This document shows positions 19,970 through 28,731 of a DNA stretch of 64,000 bases, in pieces. The position numbers and the translations under genes are program-made. The notes under the pieces are model-generated. The model ran no database searches and was not told the DNA's origin. It saw nothing but the letters and a program-made list of their open reading frames with translations. The stretch comes from Roseiarcus fermentans (GTDB lineage: Bacteria > Pseudomonadota > Alphaproteobacteria > Rhizobiales > Beijerinckiaceae). The stretch's first letter is position 1; the number at the start of each line of letters is the position of its first letter. The stretch spans positions 1 through 64,000 of the forward strand of contig NZ_QNRK01000014.1 of the NCBI RefSeq assembly GCF_003315135.1. Direction: 5' to 3'.

Positions 19970-20009
19970 GACTGCCTACTGCCTACTGCCGACTGCCTAC
20001 TTACTGCCC
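19970..20009 (-). repeat. TACTGCC heptamer tandem array, right
   Basis: Units GACTGCC, TACTGCC, TACTGCC and GACTGCC followed by a disturbed unit, the reverse complement of the left array. The stop codon (TAG, 19997-19999) of the mlaA-like gene lies inside it. The 140 bases between the arrays hold no gene. Confidence 0.85.
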
Positions 20010-20734
20010 GCCGGAGACATCGTCGCCGGCGACTCGGTGACGGCCGGCATGCCGAGGGCTTCCCGCAGGTCGGCCCGGCGGAGCTGATAATAATCGGAGC
20101 GCAGGAAGCTGTAGAAGTCGATCGAGGCGTCCTCGGCCTCCTTGAGCTGGCCGAGACGGACGGTCGCGCCGAGGCCGCCCGCTGCCGCCCCCGCCCCCCA
20201 TCCGATGAAGCCGAGCGACCAGCCGACCGGATCGGCGGCAAGGTCGACCGTGCCGCCGACCACGTCGCGCTGGGTCCCCGGGCCGAAATACGGCGAAACC
20301 GCATAGGTGCCGGCGGGCACGCCCCATACGAACAGGGTCTGGCCGAAGTCGCCGGTCTGCTTCGGCAGGCCGCCCCGGCCGGCGACGTCGAACAGGCCGC
20401 CGAGGCCGAAGGTCGAATTGAACACGAAGCGGGCGAGCGTGATCCCGGCGGCGTTGAGGCGACCCTGCAGGATGTCGTTGGCGAAGATGCGCGGCTCTTT
20501 CAGGTTGCTGTCCACGTCGCGCAATCGGTCGATCAGGGGAGCGGGCAACGCCTTGATCACCGTCGCGGGGGGGTGAAGAATCGCCTGATTGAAGGCGAAG
20601 ACTTTCTTGTTGGTCGCCTCGTTGGGATCGTCGATCGGCAGCGAGACGTCGCGCGGCGCGCCGGCGCAGGCAGACAGCAGCGCCGCCAGCGCCAGCGCGG
20701 CCATAGGCGCCAATCCGGGTCCAGCGCGGTGCAT
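19997..20734 (-). CDS. mlaA: MlaA-family outer-membrane lipoprotein
   Basis: A 245-residue lipoprotein (lipobox LSAC, Cys23) with the MlaA/VacJ pattern: DPNEATNKKVFAFNQAI, LPAPLIDRLRDVDSNLKEPRIFANDILQG, FVFNSTFGLGGLFDVA and GDFGQTLFVWGVPAGTYAVSPYFGPGTQRDVVG. MlaA removes phospholipids from the outer leaflet and passes them to periplasmic MlaC. ATG 20734 has AAGGAAG upstream. It follows hpnN on the same strand (163-base gap), and an MlaC-like HpnM lies at 24175, so a link to hopanoid or lipid traffic is likely but inferred. The last residues (SPAGSK) and the stop codon run into a heptamer repeat. Confidence 0.92.
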   Translation of the reverse strand: MHRAGPGLAPMAALALAALLSACAGAPRDVSLPIDDPNEATNKKVFAFNQAILHPPATVIKALPAPLIDRLRDVDSNLKEPRIFANDILQGRLNAAGITLARFVFNSTFGLGGLFDVAGRGGLPKQTGDFGQTLFVWGVPAGTYAVSPYFGPGTQRDVVGGTVDLAADPVGWSLGFIGWGAGAAAGGLGATVRLGQLKEAEDASIDFYSFLRSDYYQLRRADLREALGMPAVTESPATMSPAGSK

Positions 20735-20897
20735 TCAATCGCTTCCTTCGAATTGGCGCGCGACAATCCCGTCCCGCAACGCGGGTCACCGGCTCGTACT
20801 CAAAACAAATCAGACCCAGCCGGGCTGACGTTAGCAGACCGTTCCCCCGCCGACTATTGCGGTTCTGCAACAGTCCGCGCCGATCGGGACTGGCGGA

Positions 20898-23516
20898 TCA
20901 GCGATCGGGGTGGGTCTTGCGCTGCGTCGCGAGCAGGGCGGGCTGGAACAGCACCGCGGCCGCGAGCGTCGTCACGAGCGCCAGCGCCATCAGCCGGCCC
21001 ATGCTCGACGTGCCCGGATGGTGCGAGAACCACAGCGAGCCGAAGGCGGTCGCCGTGGTGCAGGCGCTGAACAGAACCGCGCGCGTCAGCGGCGATTGCA
21101 GGAAGTTCGTCTCCCCCGCCCGCCACGCCATGACGTAGTAGATCTTGAACGCCACGCCGACGCCGAGCAGGAGCGGCAGCGCGATGATGTTGGCGAAGTT
21201 GAGCGGCATGCCGGTCGCCACGCAGATTTCGAGCGTCGCGACGATCGCCACCATGAGCGGCACGAGCGTCAGCAGCACGTCGGTCCAGCGCCTGAGCACG
21301 ATGAACAGGATGAGCGTGATCGACAGCAGCGACCACAGCGCGGCCTGAAGGAACGCCCTGACGATGGTCGCCGCCGCCTCGACCACGAAGATCGGCGTTC
21401 CCGTGGCCTGCGGCGCGACGGCGCGGACCGCCCGGACGAAACGGCCGAGCACCGCGTTGTCGTTGCCGTCGCCGCGCGGGGCGACCTCGATCCTGACCGC
21501 GCCGTCGGGAGCGATCCAGGCGCTGGTGAGATCGGCCGGAAGCGTGTCGAGCCCGACCGGCGCCGCGGCGAGAAGGTCGCGCACCTGATCGAGCGTGGTG
21601 ACCAGCGGCGCGACCAGGACATGCTCCGCCTTGTCCCGGTCCGGGTACGGCGCGTTCGCCAGTTTGGTCATGAGGCCGGCGAGCCGGCGCGCCTCGGCCG
21701 CGGCCGGGCTGGCGACCCCCGCCGCCGCGCCCGAGAGATCGTCGGCCGTCTTGCGCAGCGCGTTCAGCGTCTCGACCGGCGCGGGCGGCGGCTTGACCTG
21801 GTCGGGTGTCATGGTGTTCTGGAAAAAGAAACTGGCGTCGTCGATCAGCGCCAGCTTCTCGTCCTGGTCCTTCGGGATGAAATCCAGGATCGTGCGCGCG
21901 TGGGCGACCTCGGGCAGCGCCCGGAGCCTCTCGGCGAGCCCGGCTGCGCGCGGCAGATCGCTTTCGAGCACGTCGATCGTGTTCGGGCTCGTGTCCGGAT
22001 CGCGCATCAGGTCGAGCAGGGTCGCGACCGATTCGGCGTGTTTCGAGCGCAGGTTCAGCGGGTTGAAGTCGAAGCGCAGGTACGCCAGCAGCGGCAGGCC
22101 GAGGACGACCGCGGTCAGCGTCGCCCCGACGATCCAGTTGCGGCGGCGGTCGAGGAAGCGGTCGACGGGCGCGAGCGCGGCGAAGCCGACCGGCGCCTTT
22201 TCGCCCGCGGGCCTCAGCGTCGCGATCAGCGCCGGCAGCAGCGTGACGGTGGTCGCGAAGGCGATGATCATGCCGGTTCCGGCGATCAGGCCGAGTTCGG
22301 ACAGACCGACATAGGCCGTCGGCAGGAACGAGTAGAAGGCGGCTGCGATCGAGGCGGCGGCCAGCAGCAGCGGCCCCGCGACGACCCGGCCGGTTCCCTG
22401 GAGAGCCGCGGCGAGGTCGTCGTCGGCGTAGCGCTCGGCGCGGAACCGGACGCTGAACTGGATGCCGAAATCGACTCCGAGCCCGATGAACAGCACGGCG
22501 AAGGCGACCGAGATCAGGTTCAGGGCGCCGACCATCCAGAGGCCCGCCGCGGCGGTGAAGAGGAGTCCGACCACGAGATTGACGAGGACGGCGACGATGA
22601 GGCGCGCCTGTTTGAGAGCGAGCCAGAGGACGAACAGGACCACGAGGACCGTCACCAGGCCGTTGAGCGCGGCGCCGTCGGCGACGGTCGCGAATTCCTC
22701 GTCGGCGAGCGGCACCGATCCCGTCAGCCTCACCCTGACGCCGTTCGCCGGCGTCAGGCCGAGCGCCTCGACCGTTGCGCGGATCGCCTTGGTCGCCTTG
22801 CCGCCGGGCTGAAGATCGCCGTAGTCGAGCGCCGGCTGGACGTTGACGAAGCGCCGCAGCTCCGAGGGTTCCGGTTCGCGGCCGGTGATGAGCCGGCGCC
22901 AGGAGAAGGCCGGACTCTTGCCCTGGAGAACGGCCTCGATCGCGTCGGCGATGGCGGTCATCGCCGGCTTCATGTTCTCGAGCGTCGTCTTTCCCACCCG
23001 CAGGCCCTCGACCGACTGCGAGATCGCGCCGGTGATCCCGCGCAACGTCGGGTCGGCGGCGAGCGTGCCGAGGAACGGCTGCGCCTTGATGAGCTGGGCG
23101 GTGTCGCTCTTCACCTCGTCGAGCGAGAGGAAGAGCACGCCCTCGCGGGCGAAGAACGGGCCGCCGCCGGGGCGGCTCACCGTGCGTATCAGGTCCGGTC
23201 GCTGCTGCAGCGCGTTCGCGAGCGCGCTCGCCGCCTTTTCCGCGGCCTCCGGGGTGGTCGCGTCGATCACCGCGGTGATGAGGTCGGTCCGCTGCGGGAA
23301 TTCCGCGTCGAGCCTGATCTCCTGCTGGCGCCAGGGCAGCGAACTCGACAGCAGCTTGCTGCTGTCGGTGGTGATGGCGATGTGACTCGCCGCATAGACG
23401 GCGGCCAGCGCGGCGAGGACGATGTAGCCGGCGATGACCGCCCAGGCGAAGCGGGTGGAGGCGCGAACGGTTCGCGCGATCGCTGCGGCGAGGAGGGGGC
23501 TGCCGGTGTCGGTCAT
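20898..23516 (-). CDS. hpnN: hopanoid exporter, RND/MMPL family HpnN
   Basis: An 872-residue inner-membrane transporter. An N-terminal membrane segment (about 22-45) precedes a periplasmic domain, a block of five or six membrane segments (about 285-460, with VLFIGLGVDFGIQFSVRFRAER as the RND signature), a second periplasmic domain and a second membrane block (about 725-865, with LPLLLGVGVAFKIYYVM). HpnN moves hopanoids to the outer membrane in Rhodopseudomonas and Burkholderia. ATG 23516 is preceded by GCGGGGA. It is divergent from the small secreted protein and hpnM, and is followed by mlaA on the same strand. Neighbouring hpn genes make the assignment firm. Confidence 0.95.
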   Translation of the reverse strand: MTDTGSPLLAAAIARTVRASTRFAWAVIAGYIVLAALAAVYAASHIAITTDSSKLLSSSLPWRQQEIRLDAEFPQRTDLITAVIDATTPEAAEKAASALANALQQRPDLIRTVSRPGGGPFFAREGVLFLSLDEVKSDTAQLIKAQPFLGTLAADPTLRGITGAISQSVEGLRVGKTTLENMKPAMTAIADAIEAVLQGKSPAFSWRRLITGREPEPSELRRFVNVQPALDYGDLQPGGKATKAIRATVEALGLTPANGVRVRLTGSVPLADEEFATVADGAALNGLVTVLVVLFVLWLALKQARLIVAVLVNLVVGLLFTAAAGLWMVGALNLISVAFAVLFIGLGVDFGIQFSVRFRAERYADDDLAAALQGTGRVVAGPLLLAAASIAAAFYSFLPTAYVGLSELGLIAGTGMIIAFATTVTLLPALIATLRPAGEKAPVGFAALAPVDRFLDRRRNWIVGATLTAVVLGLPLLAYLRFDFNPLNLRSKHAESVATLLDLMRDPDTSPNTIDVLESDLPRAAGLAERLRALPEVAHARTILDFIPKDQDEKLALIDDASFFFQNTMTPDQVKPPPAPVETLNALRKTADDLSGAAAGVASPAAAEARRLAGLMTKLANAPYPDRDKAEHVLVAPLVTTLDQVRDLLAAAPVGLDTLPADLTSAWIAPDGAVRIEVAPRGDGNDNAVLGRFVRAVRAVAPQATGTPIFVVEAAATIVRAFLQAALWSLLSITLILFIVLRRWTDVLLTLVPLMVAIVATLEICVATGMPLNFANIIALPLLLGVGVAFKIYYVMAWRAGETNFLQSPLTRAVLFSACTTATAFGSLWFSHHPGTSSMGRLMALALVTTLAAAVLFQPALLATQRKTHPDR

Positions 23517-23712
23517 CAGTCCCCGCGAGGGCTCACGAATCGGAACGCGAGTCAACTCTGTTGTCGCGGTGCAACAAGGCCGCGCCGCGCGCGATCCCGC
23601 GAGACAGGCTCGTTTCCGACCGGGCGTGGACGCCATGATGCTGATTTCATTTGCGCAACGAGGCGATTGTTCGTAAACTCCCGGTTAACGCATCCACGAA
23701 AGAGCTGTGGAT

Positions 23713-24042
23713 ATGAGACGACGGCCGGCCCTCGCAGGATTGGCGTGTCTCCTCGCCCTGACGCAGGCGTCGGCGAAGGAAGTCCTGACTGCGCCGCGCA
23801 ACCCGGTCAAGCCGCATGCGACGCGGGCGAAGACGGCCGGCGCTCCCCGGCCAGCGGGCCTCGCCGCCATTTCATTTTCGGATCCCTACGGGTCGCCGGT
23901 CGGCGTGAGCAAAGGCAAGGGCGCGGGATTCCCGCCCTCGGAGACGACCGTGCCCGTCCAGCCTCAGGGCGGCTTCACCATCAAGGCGGGGCGCGACTCG
24001 CCCGACGCGCCGATGACGGGCGGGCTCATGTTCCGCTTCTGA
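23713..24042 (+). CDS. small secreted protein of unknown function, between hpnN and hpnM
   Basis: A 109-residue protein with a signal peptide (MRRRPALAGLACLLALTQASA-KE) and a mature part that looks disordered, with TAPRNPVKPHATRAKTAG and ISFSDPYGSPVG, ending in MTGGLMFRF. GAAAGAG lies 8 bases before ATG 23713; a GTG at 23707 is also possible. It starts 197 bases from the divergent hpnN start and 133 bases before hpnM on the same strand. I do not recognise the family. The C-terminal Phe and aromatic/basic ending hint at an outer-membrane association, but this is weak. Confidence 0.6.
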   Translation: MRRRPALAGLACLLALTQASAKEVLTAPRNPVKPHATRAKTAGAPRPAGLAAISFSDPYGSPVGVSKGKGAGFPPSETTVPVQPQGGFTIKAGRDSPDAPMTGGLMFRF

Positions 24043-24174
24043 TCGCGGACGTCGAGCCCGCCGGGCGCTCCGGCCCGCCGCGCCGGGAAACCGATCTCGA
24101 CACGATTCCCAAAATGGGGTCTAAGGCTGGACCGCGGTCGCTTGCGGTCCGCGCCGGCAGAGGGTTGGACAGCC

Positions 24175-24798
24175 ATGAAGCTTTGCAAGCCGAGCATTTC
24201 AGCGGCTCTGATCGCGGCGTTGACCGCCTTTCTCAGCCTCTTGCCGATGTCGGCGCAAGCTCAGGAGGCGCCGGCGGCGCGGCGCATTCACGCCTATTAC
24301 CAGGAGCTCCTGCCGACCCTGAAGCAGGCCGACAGCCTGAGCGTGCGCGAGCGCGACCGGCGCTTCACGCCGGCGATCGGCTCGGCCTTCGATCTCGCCG
24401 CGATGACGCGATACGCCGCCGGCCCGGCGTGGAGCACGTTCACGCCTGCCCAGCAGGCCGCGGTTCGCGAGGCCTTCTCCCGCTTCCTGGTCGCGGACTA
24501 CGCGAGCCTCGTGAAAGAATATTCGGGAGAGAGCTTCGAGGTCGAGCCGCAGACGACAGCGGAGCCGCGCGGCGGCGGCGAAGTCGTCAAGACGAAGCTG
24601 ATTCAGAGCGGCGGACGCAGCGTCGCGATCAACTATCTCGTCCGCGGCGGGCGGGTGATCGACGTCTATTTCAACGGAACGATCAGCGACCTCGCGACTC
24701 GCCGCGACGAATTCGCCTCGATTCTCGCCGGCGGCGGCGGCGCCGACGCCCTGGTCAAGACGTTGCGCCAGCGCACCGATGCGCTGCTGAACGGCTGA
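24175..24798 (+). CDS. hpnM: MlaC/Ttg2D-type periplasmic lipid-binding protein HpnM
   Basis: A 207-residue protein with a cleavable signal peptide (residues 1-29, ending SAQAQ) and an MlaC (toluene-tolerance) domain: FDLAAMTRYAAGPAWSTFTPAQQAAVREAFSRFLVADYASL, VVKTKLIQSGGRSVAINYLVR and VIDVYFNGTISDLATRRDEFASIL. In hopanoid clusters this subfamily is called HpnM and presumably carries lipid across the periplasm with HpnN. It lies 49 bases before hpnA and probably heads the plus-strand hopanoid operon. ATG 24175 follows GAGGG. Confidence 0.92.
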   Translation: MKLCKPSISAALIAALTAFLSLLPMSAQAQEAPAARRIHAYYQELLPTLKQADSLSVRERDRRFTPAIGSAFDLAAMTRYAAGPAWSTFTPAQQAAVREAFSRFLVADYASLVKEYSGESFEVEPQTTAEPRGGGEVVKTKLIQSGGRSVAINYLVRGGRVIDVYFNGTISDLATRRDEFASILAGGGGADALVKTLRQRTDALLNG

Positions 24799-24847
24799 GA
24801 AGCCCCCCGTGTTTCCCTCGTCGAGGGCGCAGTGACGCAGCGGGCCG

Positions 24848-25852
24848 ATGGACATCGCGGCTGACGCGTCTCCCGTCCTCGTCACCGGGGCGAGCGGCTT
24901 CGTCGGCTCGGCGATCGCCGCGGCCGCGCGCGCCGCCGGCCATCCCGTGCGTGTGCTGGTCCGCCGCTCCAGTTCGCGGGTCAACATCTCGCCGCTCGAC
25001 ACGGTCTGCGAGGGCGATCTCGCCGACCGCGCGTCGCTGGCCGCGGCCATGAAGGGCGTCCGCTTCGTCTTTCATGCCGCCGCCGACTATCGCCTCTGGG
25101 CGCGCGACCCGGCCGAGATCGTCCGCACCAACGTCGAAGGGACGCGCCGCGTCATGGAGGCGTGCCTCGCCGCCGGCGTCGAACGCGTCGTCTACACGAG
25201 CAGCGTCGCGACCCTGAAGCTCGGCGACGGCGCCCCGGCCGACGAGAGCCGGCCGCTGGCGGAAGGCGAGGCGATCGGCGCCTACAAGCGCAGCAAGGTC
25301 GCAGCCGAACGCCTCGTCGAGACGATGGCGCGGCGCGATCGCCTGCCGGTGGTGATCGTCAATCCGTCCACCCCGGTCGGCCCGCGCGACGTGAAGCCGA
25401 CGCCGACCGGTCGAATCATCGTCGAGGCGGCGACCGGGCGGATTCCCGCTTTCGTCGACACCGGACTGAACCTCGTCCACGTCGACGACGTGGCCGCCGG
25501 TCATCTCGCCGCCCTGCGGCGCGGCGAAATCGGCGAGCGCTACATTCTCGGCGGCGAGAACGTCGCCTTCTCCGCCATGCTCGCCGACATCGCGCGCAGC
25601 GTCGGCCGCGCGCCGCCGACGCTGCGGGCGCCGCGGGCGCTGCTCTATCCGGTGGCTTACGCCGCCGAGTTTTTCGCCCGCTTCGGGTCGCGCGAACCCT
25701 TCGTCACGGTCGACGGTCTGCGCATGTCGCGCCACCGCATGTACTTCGACGACGCCAAGGCGCGCCGCCGGCTCGGCTACGTCACGCGGCCGTATCGCGA
25801 AGGCTTGAGCGACGCGCTCGCCTGGTTCGCCGCCACGGGCTACCTGCGATGA
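24848..25852 (+). CDS. hpnA: hopanoid-associated sugar epimerase HpnA
   Basis: A 334-residue extended SDR (NAD-dependent epimerase/dehydratase fold). The NAD-binding motif is VTGASGFVGSAIA (about 15-27); the catalytic YxxxK is YKRSK (about Tyr144/Lys148) after TSSVAT; NPSTPVGPRDVKPTPTGRII is typical of the hopanoid-associated subfamily. The substrate is not established. It starts the tightly coupled run hpnA-B-C-D-E-shc, its TGA overlapping the hpnB ATG by four bases. Confidence 0.95.
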   Translation: MDIAADASPVLVTGASGFVGSAIAAAARAAGHPVRVLVRRSSSRVNISPLDTVCEGDLADRASLAAAMKGVRFVFHAAADYRLWARDPAEIVRTNVEGTRRVMEACLAAGVERVVYTSSVATLKLGDGAPADESRPLAEGEAIGAYKRSKVAAERLVETMARRDRLPVVIVNPSTPVGPRDVKPTPTGRIIVEAATGRIPAFVDTGLNLVHVDDVAAGHLAALRRGEIGERYILGGENVAFSAMLADIARSVGRAPPTLRAPRALLYPVAYAAEFFARFGSREPFVTVDGLRMSRHRMYFDDAKARRRLGYVTRPYREGLSDALAWFAATGYLR

Positions 25853-27036
25853 TCGCCGCCCTCGCCGCCCTCGTCCCGGTCGCCGTCTGGGCGTATCTGA
25901 TCGCGGCCAGAGGCGGGTTCTGGCTCTGCCGCGAGCGCGACGACGCGGCGTTCGCCCGACTCCGCGAACCGCCGCTGACGACCGCCGGCGCGCCGGACGT
26001 GATCGCCGTCATGCCGGCGCGCGACGAAGCGGCGGTGATCGCGGCGAGCGTGACGTCGCTCCTGAGGCAGGACTATCCCGGGCGGCTGTCGCTGGTGATC
26101 GTCGACGACGAGAGCGCCGACGGCACGGCGGCGGCGGCGCGCGCGGCCGCCGCGGCGGTCGGGCAGGCCGACCGCGTCCAGGTCGTGACCGGCTCGGCGA
26201 CGCCGGGGGGCTGGACCGGCAAGCTCTGGGCGATGCGCCAGGGCCTCGCGGCGCTCGAAGCCGGCGGGAATTCGCCCGAGTTCGTCCTCTTCACCGACGC
26301 CGACATCGCCTATGCGCCGCAGACGCTTCGCCGCCTCGTCGCCATCGCCCGGTCGCGGGACGCGGCGCTCGCGTCGCTGATGGCGAAGCTCCGGTGCGTC
26401 AGCCTGGCCGAGCGCCTGCTGGCGCCGGCCTTCGTGTTTTTCTTCCAGAAGCTCTATCCCTTCGCCTGGGTCAACGATTCGCGATCGAAAACCGCGGCGG
26501 CGGCCGGAGGCTGCATGCTGGTTCGCCGGCAGGCGCTCGCCGCGGCCGGCGGGCTCGAGACCCTGCGCGGCGCCCTGATCGACGACTGCGCCCTGGCCGC
26601 GGCGATGAAGCGGCAGGGACCGATCTGGCTCGGGCTCACCGACGATGTGACGAGCCTGCGCGCCCACCCGGACGTCGCCGATTTCGGGGCCATGATCGTC
26701 CGCTCCGCCTACGCGCAATTGCGCTACTCGCCGCTCCTCCTGATCGGCGCGGTCGCCGGCATGGTCGTGACCTATCTCGCGCCGCCGCTGTTGGCCGTGT
26801 TCGCCGACGGCGCCGAGCGGGCGGCGGGCCTGATCGCCTGGGCGCTGATGGCGCTCGCCTTCACGCCGATGCTGCGGTTCTATCGCCAGCCTGCGGCGGC
26901 GGGCGTCGCCTTGCCGGTGATCGCAGCCGTCTATACGGTGTTCACGATCGAGTCGGCTCTCCAGCATTGGCGCGGGCGCGGAGGCCACTGGAAAGGTCGC
27001 TACCAGGCCTCGACGAGCGGAATGGACAGCGCATGA
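25849..27036 (+). CDS. hpnB: hopene-associated glycosyltransferase HpnB
   Basis: A 395-residue family 2 glycosyltransferase anchored by an N-terminal membrane segment (1-22) and several C-terminal ones (about 280-365). GT-A motifs include VMPARDEAAVIAASVTSLLRQDYPG, VDDESADGT, GWTGKLWAMRQG and FTDADI (DxD). The start ATG overlaps the hpnA stop codon (ATGA), as does its own stop with hpnC. The product is not proven; it is named for its constant place in hopanoid clusters. Confidence 0.95.
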   Translation: MIAALAALVPVAVWAYLIAARGGFWLCRERDDAAFARLREPPLTTAGAPDVIAVMPARDEAAVIAASVTSLLRQDYPGRLSLVIVDDESADGTAAAARAAAAAVGQADRVQVVTGSATPGGWTGKLWAMRQGLAALEAGGNSPEFVLFTDADIAYAPQTLRRLVAIARSRDAALASLMAKLRCVSLAERLLAPAFVFFFQKLYPFAWVNDSRSKTAAAAGGCMLVRRQALAAAGGLETLRGALIDDCALAAAMKRQGPIWLGLTDDVTSLRAHPDVADFGAMIVRSAYAQLRYSPLLLIGAVAGMVVTYLAPPLLAVFADGAERAAGLIAWALMALAFTPMLRFYRQPAAAGVALPVIAAVYTVFTIESALQHWRGRGGHWKGRYQASTSGMDSA

Positions 27037-27911
27037 CCTCTGCGGCCGTCGCAGCATCGGGCAAGGGCCACGAAGACGAGAACTTTCCCGTGGCGTCGTG
27101 GCTGGTCGGCGCGACCTATCGTCAGCCGATCCTGGCCTTCTATCGATTCGCCCGCGCCGCCGACGACGTCGCCGACCACCCGTCGCTGGCGCCGGAGCAG
27201 AAGCTCGCGCTGCTGGACCGGCTCGGCGATACGCTGTCGGGCCGCGGGGCCGGCGATCCAGACGCCGAGCCGCTGCGCCGCGTTCTCGCCGAGCGCGGGC
27301 TCTCGCCCCGCCATGCCTTCGATCTGCTCGAGGCGTTCCGGCTCGACGTGAGCAAGCGCCGCTACGCGAGTTGGGACGAGCTCATGGACTATTGCCGGCT
27401 GTCGGCGGCGCCGGTCGGGCGCTTCGTGCTCGACCTGCACGGCGAGGACCGCGCTGCGTGGCGGGCGTCCGACCCGCTGTGCGCGGCGCTTCAGGTCATC
27501 AACCACCTGCAGGACTGCGCCGCCGATTATCGCCGGCTCGACCGCGTCTACCTGCCCGAGGCCACGCTCGCCCAACACGGCGCCGGGGTCGAGATGCTCG
27601 CGGCCGCCCGGTCCGCTCCGCCGCTGCTCGCCGCCGTCCACGATCTCGCCGGGCGGACCGCGGCGCTCGTCGCCGACGCCGCGCCCCTCGCCGGGCAAAC
27701 GGCCAACCCGCGGCTCGCGCTGGAAATCGCGGCGATCCAGGCGTTGGCCGGGACTCTCGTCCGTCGCATCTCGACCCGCGACCCGCTCGCCGACGACGTG
27801 CATCTCGGCAAGGCGGCGGCCGCGATCGTCGCCGGGCGCGGCGTCCTCGGCGGCTGCTGGTCCCTGCTGACGAAGGCGCTGCGGCGACCGGGACAATCCG
27901 CCCATGAGTGA
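27033..27911 (+). CDS. hpnC: hydroxysqualene synthase HpnC
   Basis: A 292-residue member of the squalene/phytoene synthase family. HpnC converts presqualene diphosphate to hydroxysqualene. The first Asp-rich motif is FARAADDVADH (about 38-48), and the second is VINHLQDCAADYRRLDRVYLP (about 154-174). N-terminal ENFPVASWLV is typical of HpnC. It overlaps hpnB by 4 bases and hpnD by 8. Confidence 0.95.
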   Translation: MTSAAVAASGKGHEDENFPVASWLVGATYRQPILAFYRFARAADDVADHPSLAPEQKLALLDRLGDTLSGRGAGDPDAEPLRRVLAERGLSPRHAFDLLEAFRLDVSKRRYASWDELMDYCRLSAAPVGRFVLDLHGEDRAAWRASDPLCAALQVINHLQDCAADYRRLDRVYLPEATLAQHGAGVEMLAAARSAPPLLAAVHDLAGRTAALVADAAPLAGQTANPRLALEIAAIQALAGTLVRRISTRDPLADDVHLGKAAAAIVAGRGVLGGCWSLLTKALRRPGQSAHE

Positions 27912-28731
27912 GATCGGCGCGCCGGCCGTTCCCGCGGCGACCGGAAGCTCGTTTTACCTCGCGATGCGCATTTTGCCCGAGCAGCGGCGCAAGGCCATGT
28001 ATGCGGTCTACGACTTCTGCCGCGCGGTCGACGACATCGCCGACGGCTCGGGGCCGTCCGCTTCCCGGATGGCCGGTCTCGACCGCTGGCGGGCGGAGAT
28101 CGACGGCCTCTATGCCGGGCGTCCGGTCGCGGCGCTGAGCGACCTCGCCGAAGCGGTGCGCCGCTTCGGCCTGCGAAAGGCGGACTTCGACGCGGTGATC
28201 GACGGCATGGCGATGGACGCCGCCGAGAACATTCGCGCGCCCGACTGGGCGACCCTCGATCTCTACTGCGATCGCGTCGCGAGCGCCGTCGGGCGGCTTT
28301 CCGTGCGCATCTTCGGCATGAACGAGGCGGCCGGCGAGGCGCTCGCCCACCATCTCGGCCGCGCCCTGCAACTGACCAACATCTTGCGCGACATCGACGA
28401 AGACGCCGCGATCGGACGGCTCTACCTGCCGCGCGAGGCGCTGACGGCGGCGGGGGTGTCCTCGGACGAGCCGCTCGCGGCGGCCGCCGATCCGCGGCTT
28501 GCCCGCGCTTGCGTGGAGGTCGCGGCGCGGGCGCGCGCGCATTTCGTCGAATCCGGACGAATCATGGCCGGGGAGCCGAGAGCCGCCGTCCGCGCGCCGC
28601 GCCTGATGGCCGCGGCCTACCAGTCGATCCTCGATCGCATGCAGGCGCGCGGGTTCGCGCCGCCGCGCCGGCGCATCGGCGCCGACCGGTTGCGCGTCCT
28701 CGGCGCGCTCCTCCGGTACGGCCTCGCATGA
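27904..28731 (+). CDS. hpnD: presqualene diphosphate synthase HpnD
   Basis: A 275-residue squalene/phytoene synthase homologue that joins two farnesyl diphosphates to presqualene diphosphate. N-terminal SFYLAMRILPEQRRKAMYAVYDFCRAVDDIAD carries the first Asp motif, and LTNILRDIDEDAAIGRLYLP the second. Supplies HpnC and overlaps both neighbours (8 bases with hpnC, 4 with hpnE). Confidence 0.96.
   Translation: MSEIGAPAVPAATGSSFYLAMRILPEQRRKAMYAVYDFCRAVDDIADGSGPSASRMAGLDRWRAEIDGLYAGRPVAALSDLAEAVRRFGLRKADFDAVIDGMAMDAAENIRAPDWATLDLYCDRVASAVGRLSVRIFGMNEAAGEALAHHLGRALQLTNILRDIDEDAAIGRLYLPREALTAAGVSSDEPLAAAADPRLARACVEVAARARAHFVESGRIMAGEPRAAVRAPRLMAAAYQSILDRMQARGFAPPRRRIGADRLRVLGALLRYGLA

Noticed and set aside
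20910-25052. 1380-codon plus-strand reading frame over hpnN and hpnM
   Set aside because: It is antisense to hpnN and then crosses hpnM in the wrong frame. Composition is Arg/Asp/Gln-rich as expected of a GC-driven shadow.
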